In this document: positions 16,383 to 23,915 of the stretch, in pieces | Layout: each line of letters begins with the position of its first letter | How positions within the stretch are numbered: position 1 is the first letter of the stretch | Assembly: GCA_025997215.1 (NCBI GenBank) | Contig: BNUH01000039.1 | Coordinates: forward strand, 1-26,109 | Source: Clostridia bacterium | GTDB lineage: Bacteria; Bacillota_A; Clostridia; Christensenellales; Aristaeellaceae | Direction: 5' to 3' | Length of the DNA stretch: 26,109 bases | The notes under the pieces: model-generated | What the model was told of the DNA's origin: nothing | Seen by the model: the letters and a program-made list of their open reading frames with translations, nothing else | The model's database searches: none | Translations under genes and position numbers: made by a program

Positions 16383-16423
16383 CCGTGCTTGCGCGCCGCC
16401 GCAGTCTTGGCTACAATACCTAC

Positions 16424-17002
16424 ATGAATGTATATGATTTTGACGGCACAATATATGCTGGAGATTCGACGCTGGATTTCACGCTGCACTGCATCCTGCG
16501 GCAGCCGTGGATGCTGCGGGCGCTGCCGGATTGGGCGCGCGCCTTGGCCATCGCGTTCAATGAGAGCCGCATCTCGCCCCATGCCTGGGATAAGACGGCA
16601 TGCAAGGAACATTTTTACGCGTATCTTCCATTGTTAAGGAATTTACCCCAAACCCTCGGCCAATTCTGGTCCACCCATGAGCGTAAGCTGTATGGATGGT
16701 ATTTGAATCAGAAACGCGACGACGATATAATTATATCTGCATCACCACGTTTCTTGCTGCAGCCCATCTGCGATAAGCTGGGCTTAACGCTGATCGCCTC
16801 CGAGGTCGATCCCGCGACGGGCCGCTGTACCCACGCCAATTGTCACGGCCCTGTCAAGGTGGAATGCTTCAGGGCCGTTAACCCGGACGCGCTCGTAGAT
16901 GCCTTCTACTCCGACTCCACATCCGACCTGCCCATGGCTAGGCTGGCGAGGCGCGCGTACTTCGTGCATAGTGGAATTATCACAGACTGGAACACCAAAT
17001 AA
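16424..17002 (+). CDS. HAD-superfamily phosphatase (HAD-IB, SerB-like)
   Basis: 192 residues from the ATG at 16424. The longer frame begins at a GTG at or before the predicted transcription start, so it is not used. Motif I 'VYDFDGTIYAGDST' (residues 3-16) has both catalytic aspartates. Motif II is 'DIIISASPRFLL' and motif IV is 'FYSDSTSDLPMARLA'. The Lys of motif III is probably the one in 'HGPVKVECF'. A helical cap of about 70 residues lies between motifs I and II, as in HAD-IB phosphoserine-type phosphatases. It hydrolyses a small phosphomonoester in the cytoplasm; the substrate is unknown. It is followed by an unrelated orphan gene, possibly in the same transcript. Confidence 0.88.
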   Translation: MNVYDFDGTIYAGDSTLDFTLHCILRQPWMLRALPDWARALAIAFNESRISPHAWDKTACKEHFYAYLPLLRNLPQTLGQFWSTHERKLYGWYLNQKRDDDIIISASPRFLLQPICDKLGLTLIASEVDPATGRCTHANCHGPVKVECFRAVNPDALVDAFYSDSTSDLPMARLARRAYFVHSGIITDWNTK

Positions 17003-17076
17003 TTGGCAAGATTGTCCCGGATCGCGCATATGATGCACCAATCGACGGGCGCGTCCATGAGCGGGAGGGATAATCC

Positions 17077-17646
17077 ATGGCACAGAGTTTTGAGATGCCC
17101 AGCATCACCTATATCCCTATAACGATGAGCGAATCCATCGCGTCCACATGTTGTTATGCCTTTGTCTACAACTCATCGGGCATGATCCAGACGCAGCGCA
17201 CGTTGAACGGCGGCAGCATTGGCGCTACATACGGCTTTTCCATCTACCCCAAGGTGGCGCAAATGTTCAATGGCAACGAGAATATCCCCAAGAATCACTA
17301 CACATATTTCTACCCAAACGTATATGATCCTAACTATTATGATGCAACGGCTATGCAGCACGGCCGCCAGGGTTACTGGGCCAAGGAGGTTGTCGCTTCG
17401 CATCCCGCTGGTGCGGTGAATCCCAATCGGCTGTGGGTGGTCGATATGGGCGATGTCTATGAGGCGCAAGTCCTGCCCGGTTCATACGTCCAACTGACCG
17501 TCCCCTACTGCGACCATGTATCTCAGAAGTGCCCGTTCAACCAGATGGTGGGTAGCTGGAATCAGCACATCGGCGCATCCTCACCTCACGCCATGGGCGG
17601 CTCGCAGTGGTGGAATCCACACCCGGCCGTACAATTTAGTAGCTAA
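17077..17646 (+). CDS. Uncharacterised 189-residue protein
   Basis: I do not recognise this protein. The frame is credible: GGGAGGGATAA precedes the ATG, and the base composition matches the neighbours. The sequence has no signal peptide or membrane segment. It is rich in Tyr, Asn, Ser, His and Pro and poor in Lys, with only four Cys: a pair in 'ASTCCYAFVYNSSG' (about 24-26) and two in 'PYCDHVSQKCPFNQMVG' (about 148-164). The middle is strongly aromatic ('KNHYTYFYPNVYDPNYYD') and the tail is Trp/His-rich ('GGSQWWNPHPAVQF'). This suggests a compact beta-rich protein, or a metal or carbohydrate binder, without proof. It follows the HAD gene by 74 bases, with an AT-rich gene-free stretch behind it. 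Confidence 0.6.
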   Translation: MAQSFEMPSITYIPITMSESIASTCCYAFVYNSSGMIQTQRTLNGGSIGATYGFSIYPKVAQMFNGNENIPKNHYTYFYPNVYDPNYYDATAMQHGRQGYWAKEVVASHPAGAVNPNRLWVVDMGDVYEAQVLPGSYVQLTVPYCDHVSQKCPFNQMVGSWNQHIGASSPHAMGGSQWWNPHPAVQFSS

Positions 17647-17885
17647 AGAGCAGCCAATCGACACACCATTATTAAGTAAATATTACCATTCAATTACATG
17701 GAACCAACCAATACTTCCCTCGTCTAATAAAATGTGTGAATCAAAAGAAATTAAGGAATGCAAGGAAATGATTGCGTTCCAGGTTTCTGGGATCACATGG
17801 GCGAGTGGATTGCAACACGGTTCGGTTGTAAACATGCATAACTACGTTAAGTTGTGCATATACTATGTTGTAATGCATGAAACGC

Positions 17886-18005
17886 CCCGCGAACCCGGCG
17901 CGGGACGCGCCGATTAACACAAATGCCGCGCGCCGGACTGGGACAACTCATCCGGCGCAGCGTTAGAGGTACATACACACGGCAGTATGTACGTAAGTCT
18001 ACGTA
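17886..18005 (+). promoter_or_regulatory. Leader with consecutive inverted repeats before the SH3 gene
   Basis: The 401 bases between 17646 and 18048 hold no convincing gene. The last part is densely structured. GGCGCG-GGA-CGCGCC (17897-17911) competes with CCCGCG (17886-17891)/CGCGGG (17899-17904). GCGCCGGA (17930-17937) pairs with TCCGGCGC (17951-17958). GTACATAC (17969-17976) pairs with GTATGTAC (17985-17992). Finally TACGTA occurs twice (17990-17995 and 18000-18005). This could be a structured mRNA leader or a set of operators for the SH3 gene. The upstream 17647-17880 is AT-rich, with three TGCAT words and nothing else recognised. Confidence 0.45.
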
Positions 18006-18047
18006 GGGTCAATGAACGCAAGGATAACAAGGAGGTTCGAAGGTAGA

Positions 18048-18794
18048 ATGAAGGTAAAGCAAGCTCGGTGGTTCCGAATCCTGACGGTGATGCTGGCGCT
18101 CAGCCTGCTGATCCCGGCCGCGAGCGCGATGGCCGCAGGAATTACCAAGGGTACGACGCTGTACGTGGATACATCCAACGGCAGCAGTGTGAATCTGCGC
18201 AGCGGCCCCGGCTATGACTGCCCCGTAATCGCGACGTACCGGGTCGGCACGCCCGTTACCCTGCTGCAGACTGGCCGCAACTGGTACAAGGTATCGGTCG
18301 GCTACTGCGTCGGGTACATGGACAGCCAGTATCTGTCGGCAAGCAAACCGCAGCCCAAGCCGCAGCCGGTGACGCCCAAGCCAGGCTCCGCCTACGCGTA
18401 CGTCAAGACGAACGGCGCGAGGCTGAATCTGCGCGCCACGCCCAGCCGCGCGTCGGCCATACTGGGGCAATTCCTGCCCGGCACGCCCGTGATCATCTAT
18501 GAGCAGATCGGATCCTGGTACCGGGTCAACATCGGCGGCATCAACGGCTACGTGATGTCGAAGTATGTCTCCGTCACGTACGGCGAACCGACCAGCAATT
18601 ACATGCGGGTAGTCAATCCCAATGGCGGTTCGTACGTGAACCTGCGCAAGGGCGCGGGGTTAGGCTACAAAATTGTACAAAAGGTTCCGGTAAACGTGCT
18701 GGTCACGGTGCTGGAGCGCGGCAAGGAATGGTCGAAGGTGACATACAACGGAACGACGGGTTACATGTCCAGCTACTTCCTTAAGACAAAGTAA
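18048..18794 (+). CDS. Secreted protein with three bacterial SH3 domains
   Basis: 248 residues from the ATG at 18048. I prefer this start over the ATG at 18012 because GGAGGT (18031-18036) serves it and a normal signal peptide follows ('LTVMLALSLLIPAASAMA' then AG). Three SH3b repeats follow: 'GSSVNLRSGPGYDCPVIATY' (about 42-61), then after a Lys/Pro/Gln linker 'GARLNLRATPSRASAILGQF' (about 125-144), then 'GSYVNLRKGAGLGYKIVQKV' (about 195-214). Each ends in a W-Y/S-K-V and G-Y-x-x-x-x-Y/F-L/V pattern. SH3b repeats bind peptidoglycan or wall peptides. There is no catalytic domain, so it is a wall-binding or adaptor protein. A terminator follows. Confidence 0.92.
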   Translation: MKVKQARWFRILTVMLALSLLIPAASAMAAGITKGTTLYVDTSNGSSVNLRSGPGYDCPVIATYRVGTPVTLLQTGRNWYKVSVGYCVGYMDSQYLSASKPQPKPQPVTPKPGSAYAYVKTNGARLNLRATPSRASAILGQFLPGTPVIIYEQIGSWYRVNIGGINGYVMSKYVSVTYGEPTSNYMRVVNPNGGSYVNLRKGAGLGYKIVQKVPVNVLVTVLERGKEWSKVTYNGTTGYMSSYFLKTK

Positions 18795-18876
18795 GCAAGC
18801 TCCTTAGCTCCTTCCTTCCTGCCAAAGATAAAGCCCATCTATTTATTTATAACTAATGGGTGAGGATTGTAGGATG

Positions 18877-18904
18877 CCGCCGTGCTGGGAAGCGCGGCGG
18901 TTTC
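18877..18904 (+). terminator. Rho-independent terminator after the SH3 gene
   Basis: CCGCCGTGCT (18877-18886) and AGCGCGGCGG (18891-18900) form a 10-bp stem with one G-T position and a GGGA loop, followed by TTTCT. It lies 82 bases after the stop. Confidence 0.7.
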
Positions 18905-18941
18905 TGAATATTAAAACTCATTACCTGCGGAGGCTTTTCCC

Positions 18942-19065
18942 TGCGGGGGCTTGGTTCCGCCTCTGCGGTTGGGGACTTGTTACTTTTCCCACGGACGGGA
19001 AAAGTAACAAGTCCCTCACCACAGTGAGGGCAAGCCCCTCCGCAGAGGAGGAACCAAGCCCCGCA
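18942..19065. repeat. Composite long palindrome, possible MITE-like element
   Basis: Inner arms of 19 bases (18972-18990 and 18997-19015) are exact reverse complements around the loop ACGGAC. Outer arms (18942-18968 and 19040-19065, about 26 bases) match except for one substitution and one extra G. The right side also contains a small CCCTCAC/GTGAGGG hairpin, so the halves are not equal in length. It fills most of the gap between two convergent genes, neither of which overlaps it. It may end transcription from both sides. No transposase is near. A dispersed non-autonomous repeat is the leading idea. Confidence 0.7.
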
Positions 19066-19076
19066 GACGACAGGGT

Positions 19077-20105
19077 TTACACCTTCTGTTTCCCCATCTT
19101 TTCACGCAACAGCGGTATAAGTATCTGAATTAATACCGCAACCAGCAGTATTGTACCCTTTATTGTATCATTAATCAGTGCATCCATGCGCATTGCGGCT
19201 ATTATTTTATCGATACATGTGTAACTCATCGCGCCGAACATTACGCCCAACAGTTTGCCGCGGCCTCCGGCCATGCTGATCCCACCGATCACCACGGCCG
19301 CAATCGCATACATCTCGTTGGATTTCCCCAGCGTCGCGGGATCCACGGAACCATTCATAGCCAGCCAGATGAACGCTCCAATCCCGCACAACAGTCCAGT
19401 TATAATATATACGGTTGTGCGGGTCAGCCCGACGTTGATGCCCGCCAACTGCGCCGCGCGCTCGTTGCTGCCGATAGCGTAGACCGATTTGCCATACTTG
19501 GTGGATGTGGCGATGAATACCATAATAGCCGTTATAAGTATAAATATTATACCGACTGTGGGTATGAAGTTGAGTACCTTCGACTGGCCGAAGTCGTAGA
19601 ACGGCTGGTATGCCGTCATCTGGCCATTCATCTGGAATATCGACTTGCGCAGCGCGGCGCGCAGATAATACTGCGCCATCGAGCGGTAGATCATCATGGT
19701 CGCCAATGTGACAATAAACGCCGGCATTTTTACATAGCCGATCAGCATGCCGTTGATCAGCCCCAGTCCAAACCCCAGCGCCAGCGCGAACAGCAGCGTG
19801 ACCAGCGGATTGTTGGTATTGTTGAATACTTCGACCGACAGGCCGCCGATGAGCGCCAGCATGCTGCCCACCGACAGGTCGATGCCGCCCGTGATGATGG
19901 CCAACCCCATGCCGAACGCGACGATCCCCACGACCGTAGAGTGCCGCAGTATATTCATAACGCCATTGAGAGTCAGCGCGTTAGCGTTGCGCCATAGATA
20001 TACCAAGAATATACACAAGAATATAAGTATAAAACTGTAAGTGCCTAGCACCTTTATGAAGCTGCGCCGCTGCCGCCTCGGGGGTTCCAGTATTGCTTGC
20101 GCCAT
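19077..20105 (-). CDS. Sugar ABC transporter permease (RbsC family)
   Basis: 342 residues from the ATG at 20105, with GGGAGG 9 bases ahead. A further ATG at 20114 directly abuts that site and is less likely. The RbsC/AraH/XylH family signature 'GIVAFGMGLAIITGGIDLSV' then GSMLAL lies at about 62-85. 'GLINGMLIGYVKMPAFIVTL' and 'GSNERAAQLAGINV' (the cytoplasmic EAA-like loop facing the ATPase) follow, then 'VVIGGISMAGGRGKLLGVMF'. About ten hydrophobic segments. Only one permease gene is present, as usual for this family (homodimer). Last gene of the sugar operon. Confidence 0.95.
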   Translation of the reverse strand: MAQAILEPPRRQRRSFIKVLGTYSFILIFLCIFLVYLWRNANALTLNGVMNILRHSTVVGIVAFGMGLAIITGGIDLSVGSMLALIGGLSVEVFNNTNNPLVTLLFALALGFGLGLINGMLIGYVKMPAFIVTLATMMIYRSMAQYYLRAALRKSIFQMNGQMTAYQPFYDFGQSKVLNFIPTVGIIFILITAIMVFIATSTKYGKSVYAIGSNERAAQLAGINVGLTRTTVYIITGLLCGIGAFIWLAMNGSVDPATLGKSNEMYAIAAVVIGGISMAGGRGKLLGVMFGAMSYTCIDKIIAAMRMDALINDTIKGTILLVAVLIQILIPLLREKMGKQKV

Positions 20106-20156
20106 TATAAGCATCCTCCCGAATAGATAGTTTGGTTAGGTAATATGGCTATATAA

Positions 20157-21650
20157 TTATGCTGCCGTACCCGTTGCGTACAGCATGACCCGCTCCTCGG
20201 TGATCTCATCGCGGGTCAGTTCCGCCTGCATCCGGCCATGGAAGAACACGACGCACCGATCCGCCACCTTCTGAATCTCAGGAATCTCCAGCGTATGGAA
20301 TAATACGGTGATACCCGAAGCCGCCAGCGCTCGAATCAGCTTGTAAATCTCAGCCTTAGCGCCGACGTCTATACCTTGGGTAGGATTATCCATTAATAAT
20401 ATTTGTGGTTTGGTATTCAACCACCGTGCGAGGATCACCTTCTGCTGGTTGCCGCCGGAGAGGGATGTTATAAGATCAAAAGGATCGTTCGCGCGGATGG
20501 ACAACTCTTCGCGCAGTTTATTGTACTTGGTCAGTTCCCGTCGGCGGCGGATGATCTGCCGCTTCGCCGTCAGCGCGTGCTCGGATACGACTAGATTATC
20601 CAGCATCGCAAGATCCGGTAGGATGGAATTCTCCTTACGGTTCGCGGCGATCATGGCTATGCGGCGGCGCATCGCGCCTCGGATATTCTGCTGTCGAATC
20701 GTCCGGCCGAACAGCTCCATCGAGCCGCTGCGGATAGGCAGCGCGCCGAACATGGTCTGCAGCAGCTCGCTAACACCCGCGCCTTTCAGCCCCGTGAACG
20801 CCACGACTTCGCCCTCGCGCACGGCCAGGTTCACACCGCTGAAGCCTTCCCCGGTAAACCCATCCAGTTTTAGTATAATCGGCCCGGCTTTCTGCTGGGC
20901 GTAGTAGCCTTCCTCAACCAGTTTGCCTCCCACCATTAGACGTGTGACTTCGCGCGCTGTGGTCTCGGATATCGCGCCAGCGCCAACCACGCGGCCATTA
21001 TTCAGCACAGTATATCGGTCAGCTATACCAAATATTTCATTCATTTTATGGGAAATAAATATGAAACTCTTGCCCTCGGCCTTCAGACGCCGGAGCACAG
21101 AGAATAAATGTTCTGTTTCATGTTGGTTAAGTGAGGTGGTTGGTTCATCAAGTATAAATAATTGCGCGTTGGCGAATAGGGCTTTGGCAATCTCCAGCTG
21201 CTGCTTCTTGCTGGTTTCCAGTTCGGATACAGGGACGGCGGGATCGATCGAGACGCCCAGGCGGTTGAACAGTTCCCCCGCACGGTGGATCATCTCGCGC
21301 TTGCGCAGACTACCCAGCGGCCCAGTCAATTCCTTGCGTAAGAATATATTCTCATAAACGGTAAGATCGTTGAACAGGTTCAACTCCTGATGCACAAACG
21401 CGATGCCCGCATCCTCAGCCGCTTTGACCGCACCGTGGCCCAGCGTATGCCCGGCGAATGTGACGCTACCCGCGTCCGGCGTGAGTACGCCGCCGAGAAT
21501 ATTCATCAATGTGGACTTGCCCGCGCCATTTTCGCCTAATAAAGCGTGGATTTCACCCGTATGCACAGTTAAATCGACGTGAGACAGCACATTCACACCA
21601 AAAAAGGATTTGCTTATATCGGACATTGATAAAAGCACGGAATCATCCAT
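20157..21650 (-). CDS. Sugar ABC transporter ATPase, two-domain (RbsA/MglA family)
   Basis: A 497-residue tandem ATPase. Domain 1 has Walker A 'LLGENGAGKSTLMNIL' (about 36-51), a degenerate signature 'VSELETSKKQQLEIAKAL' and Walker B 'LFILDEPTTSLNQHE'. Domain 2 has a degenerate Walker A, 'FTGLKGAGVSELLQ' (GLKGAGVSE, no GKS/T), a full signature 'LSGGNQQKVILARWL' and Walker B 'ILLMDNPTQGIDVGAK'. One consensus and one degenerate site is normal for this family. The C-terminal regulatory domain typical of maltose-type ATPases is absent. The ribosome site is weak, and a hairpin separates the gene from the binding-protein gene upstream. Confidence 0.96.
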   Translation of the reverse strand: MDDSVLLSMSDISKSFFGVNVLSHVDLTVHTGEIHALLGENGAGKSTLMNILGGVLTPDAGSVTFAGHTLGHGAVKAAEDAGIAFVHQELNLFNDLTVYENIFLRKELTGPLGSLRKREMIHRAGELFNRLGVSIDPAVPVSELETSKKQQLEIAKALFANAQLFILDEPTTSLNQHETEHLFSVLRRLKAEGKSFIFISHKMNEIFGIADRYTVLNNGRVVGAGAISETTAREVTRLMVGGKLVEEGYYAQQKAGPIILKLDGFTGEGFSGVNLAVREGEVVAFTGLKGAGVSELLQTMFGALPIRSGSMELFGRTIRQQNIRGAMRRRIAMIAANRKENSILPDLAMLDNLVVSEHALTAKRQIIRRRRELTKYNKLREELSIRANDPFDLITSLSGGNQQKVILARWLNTKPQILLMDNPTQGIDVGAKAEIYKLIRALAASGITVLFHTLEIPEIQKVADRCVVFFHGRMQAELTRDEITEERVMLYATGTAA

Positions 21651-21673
21651 TTTAATTCATCACATCCACCACA

Positions 21674-21695
21674 GGGGCGCGTTTTACCGCGCCCC
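21674..21695 (-). promoter_or_regulatory. Intercistronic hairpin between binding-protein and ATPase genes
   Basis: On the minus strand GGGGCGCG (21695-21688), a 6-base loop and CGCGCCCC (21681-21674) form a perfect 8-bp GC stem, 21 bases after the binding-protein stop. No U tract follows, so it looks like an mRNA-stabilising or partial-termination element. Such elements often keep binding protein in excess over the membrane parts. Confidence 0.6.
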
Positions 21696-21716
21696 ATAAG
21701 TTATAGATACCGTTGG

Positions 21717-22754
21717 TTATTGTATGGCTACCGCGTCGCCAAATCCCTGGAATTCATTGACATTCGCGGCATCCACTACGCTCACGGCTACCACGTGATC
21801 CTTGGCGACGTCCAGGCCGTCTAGCGAATCCACCATGTCCTGCGCCGCGATCTGGATCATCGCCGGGTCATACGTCACGGAGAACAGGTCGGCCAGCTTC
21901 GCGACTTCCGCGCTGTAATCCTTCTGATGGATGCCGCGCAGCACGCTGTAGATCTCGTTCAATCCGGAGGAAGTGCCCAGGTGCACGCCGGCATTCAGGA
22001 AGGCGTCCTTCTTGACGGCGTCGATGTCGCTGGACTTCAGCGCTTCCAGCATGCCCATGGCGATCTCATCGTCGTGGGTGAATATGAATTTGACGGCGTC
22101 GATCTCGTCAACGGTCGAGGTATCCAGCCATTCCACGAATAGGCGCTTGCCTTCCGAGCGGCTCCAGCCTGTGAACGCTGTCGAATGGATGGCGTCGACC
22201 TGCTCCTGGGTCCAGCCGTTCTCCAGCAGCGTGGTGAAGAAGCCGTTGTTGCGCATCTCGGGCACGGACGAGTTGTCGCCCGGGATGATCAGCACCGGGT
22301 CGCCAGGCTTCAGGCCGCTCTCGATGAAGCGCTTCGCGGTCGCGATCCCAATGCCCTCGTTGTCGCCCTTGACCGAGGAGATGGACTGCTCGGCCACTGC
22401 GTCGATTACACGGTCGAACATGACGAACGGGATGCCGCTGTCGGCCAGTTTCTTCATCGTGGCTTCGAGCGTGTTATCCTGCGGCAGGATGACGACGGAC
22501 TTCGCTGACTGGTTGTCGATGATGTCCTCGACCTGGGTGATCTGGTTCGCCGGGTCGGATGAGGAGATGACTTCGGCGGTATACTTGCCCGCGGCGTTGA
22601 TCTCCGCGGCCTTCTCTTCGGCGTAGCTGAGCACGGCGCCTGTCCAGCCGTGATCCGCGTTGGGTACCAGGATGGCGATGTCGGACGCCGCGAACGCGGA
22701 TGCCGCGCCCATGACTAACAGCGCCGCCAGCAGCAATGAAACCAGTTTCTTCAC
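21717..22754 (-). CDS. Sugar-binding protein (RbsB/MglB-like, Peripla_BP_4 type)
   Basis: 345 residues from a GTG at 22754, with GGAGG about 6-7 bases ahead. The signal peptide 'KKLVSLLLAALLVMGAASAF' then A|ASD has a signal-peptidase I type cleavage site and no lipobox Cys. The mature protein follows the type I periplasmic-binding pattern: 'DIAILVPNADHGWTGAVLSY', 'VVILPQDNTLEATMKKL', 'GIPFVMFDR' and 'DPVLIIPGDNSSVPEM'. Two alpha/beta lobes clamp the sugar. The ligand is not evident: relatives bind ribose, galactose, xylose, inositol or rare sugars. The isomerase gene in front hints at a sugar that must be isomerised. Confidence 0.92.
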   Translation of the reverse strand: MKKLVSLLLAALLVMGAASAFAASDIAILVPNADHGWTGAVLSYAEEKAAEINAAGKYTAEVISSSDPANQITQVEDIIDNQSAKSVVILPQDNTLEATMKKLADSGIPFVMFDRVIDAVAEQSISSVKGDNEGIGIATAKRFIESGLKPGDPVLIIPGDNSSVPEMRNNGFFTTLLENGWTQEQVDAIHSTAFTGWSRSEGKRLFVEWLDTSTVDEIDAVKFIFTHDDEIAMGMLEALKSSDIDAVKKDAFLNAGVHLGTSSGLNEIYSVLRGIHQKDYSAEVAKLADLFSVTYDPAMIQIAAQDMVDSLDGLDVAKDHVVAVSVVDAANVNEFQGFGDAVAIQ

Positions 22755-22806
22755 AAGGATCCCTCCATTTTAGTTATGATTCTAAGAGCGTTATCGCTCG
22801 TGAACC

Positions 22807-23799
22807 TTAATTTGCGATGGCCTCGTCAAACTTAAACGTGGACGGCTTGAAGTCCACCTTCTTGACAAATGCGCAGGCCTCGGTCGCGCCGTCGATGCGG
22901 TCCATTCCGCTATCCTCCCATTCGACAGAAAGCGGGCCGGAGTAGCCGACAGCGTTCAACACGCGGATGATGGATTCGAAATCCACGTCGCCGTGGCCCA
23001 GCGAGCGGAAATTCCAGCCCCGGCGCAGGTCGCCGAAATCGATATGGCTGCCTAACAATCCGCTGCGCCCATCCAGCGTGACCGCAGAATCCTTCATATG
23101 GACATGGTACACGCGCTCCGCAAAATCCTGCAGGAACAGGTGCGGCTTGATGCCCTGCCACTGCAGGTGGCTGGGGTCGAAGTTGAGGCCGAACTCGGGC
23201 CTGTCCTTGAACTTCTCCAGCAATTTTTTTGTCGAATAATAGTCGAACGCTATCTCGCCCGGGTGCACTTCGAGCGCGAACTTGATGCCGTGCTTGACGA
23301 ACTCGTCCAGGATGGGCAACCAGAGCCTCACGATCTCGTCGAAGCCATACTCGACCATCTGTTCGGTGGTCTGCGGGAACGAATACAGATATTTCCATAT
23401 GGGAGAACCGGTGAAACATGTGACGACGTTCGCGCCCAGCTTCTTGGCTACGGCCGGGGCCTTCTTCATGGTTTCGACAGCCCACGCACGGATGGCCTCG
23501 GGTTGGTTCGCGAGCTTGGCCGGTGCGAAGTTATTCAGGCGCGGATCGGGCGCGTCGCCGACACACTGGCCGATGATGTGCGCCGCGATAGCCTTGACAA
23601 CCAGGCCATTCTTCTTCAAATTCTCTTGGATCCATTGGATATACGAGTCGTCCACGTACGCCTTGTCCAGGTCCAGGTTATTCCCCCAGCACGCGATCTC
23701 CAGCCCGTCGTAGCCCATTTTCTTGGCAAGTATGCACAGTTCGTCGAACGGCATGTCCGCCCACTGGCATGTACACAGTGTAACAGGTCTGCTGCCCAT
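22807..23799 (-). CDS. TIM-barrel sugar (phosphate) isomerase/epimerase
   Basis: 330 residues from the ATG at 23799, with GGGAGG 11 bases ahead; the ATG at 23820 lies upstream of that site. The sequence follows the AP-endonuclease-2/xylose-isomerase-like family (IolE, IolI, Hyi and tagatose-epimerase relatives). 'KKMGYDGLEIACWG' is an early strand. The probable metal ligands are Glu in 'KFALEVHPGEIAFD' (about 185), Asp in 'FGLNFDPSHLQWQG' (about 220), His in 'RVYHVHMKDS' and Glu in 'PLSVEWEDSGMDR' (about 302). The reaction is isomerisation or epimerisation of a sugar or inositol derivative; the substrate is unknown. First gene of the sugar ABC operon, directly behind a consensus promoter, so it probably acts on the imported ligand. 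Confidence 0.88.
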   Translation of the reverse strand: MGSRPVTLCTCQWADMPFDELCILAKKMGYDGLEIACWGNNLDLDKAYVDDSYIQWIQENLKKNGLVVKAIAAHIIGQCVGDAPDPRLNNFAPAKLANQPEAIRAWAVETMKKAPAVAKKLGANVVTCFTGSPIWKYLYSFPQTTEQMVEYGFDEIVRLWLPILDEFVKHGIKFALEVHPGEIAFDYYSTKKLLEKFKDRPEFGLNFDPSHLQWQGIKPHLFLQDFAERVYHVHMKDSAVTLDGRSGLLGSHIDFGDLRRGWNFRSLGHGDVDFESIIRVLNAVGYSGPLSVEWEDSGMDRIDGATEACAFVKKVDFKPSTFKFDEAIAN

Positions 23800-23866
23800 G
23801 GTAACCCGCCTCCCATTCATTATGTATATGAGTTAACGCCATAAGGATCGTAATGTTGTTAGCTAA

Positions 23867-23895
23867 ATTATACAGCATCAGCGTACGGCAGTCAA
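23867..23895 (-). promoter_or_regulatory. Promoter of the sugar isomerase-ABC operon
   Basis: On the minus strand TTGACT (23895-23890), exactly 17 bp, and TATAAT (23872-23867) form a nearly perfect sigma-A promoter. A TTAGCTAA palindrome (23861-23868) overlaps the -10 box and start point. The leader to 23799 is about 60 bases. Strong core promoters of sugar operons are usually held off by a repressor, and the palindrome is a candidate half of such a site. Confidence 0.8.
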
Positions 23896-23915
23896 GCTGA
23901 ATGACAGCCAATTGA

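Noticed and set aside
17516..17917. 133-codon frame extending past the orphan gene
   Set aside because: It overlaps the orphan in another frame, has no ribosome site and low-complexity content.
18856..19128. 90-codon frame across the terminator and palindrome
   Set aside because: It reads through a terminator and a long inverted repeat; the apparent peptide is that of the repeat.
23098..23844. 248-codon plus-strand frame opposite the isomerase gene
   Set aside because: Shadow frame; the minus-strand protein has clear family motifs and a promoter.
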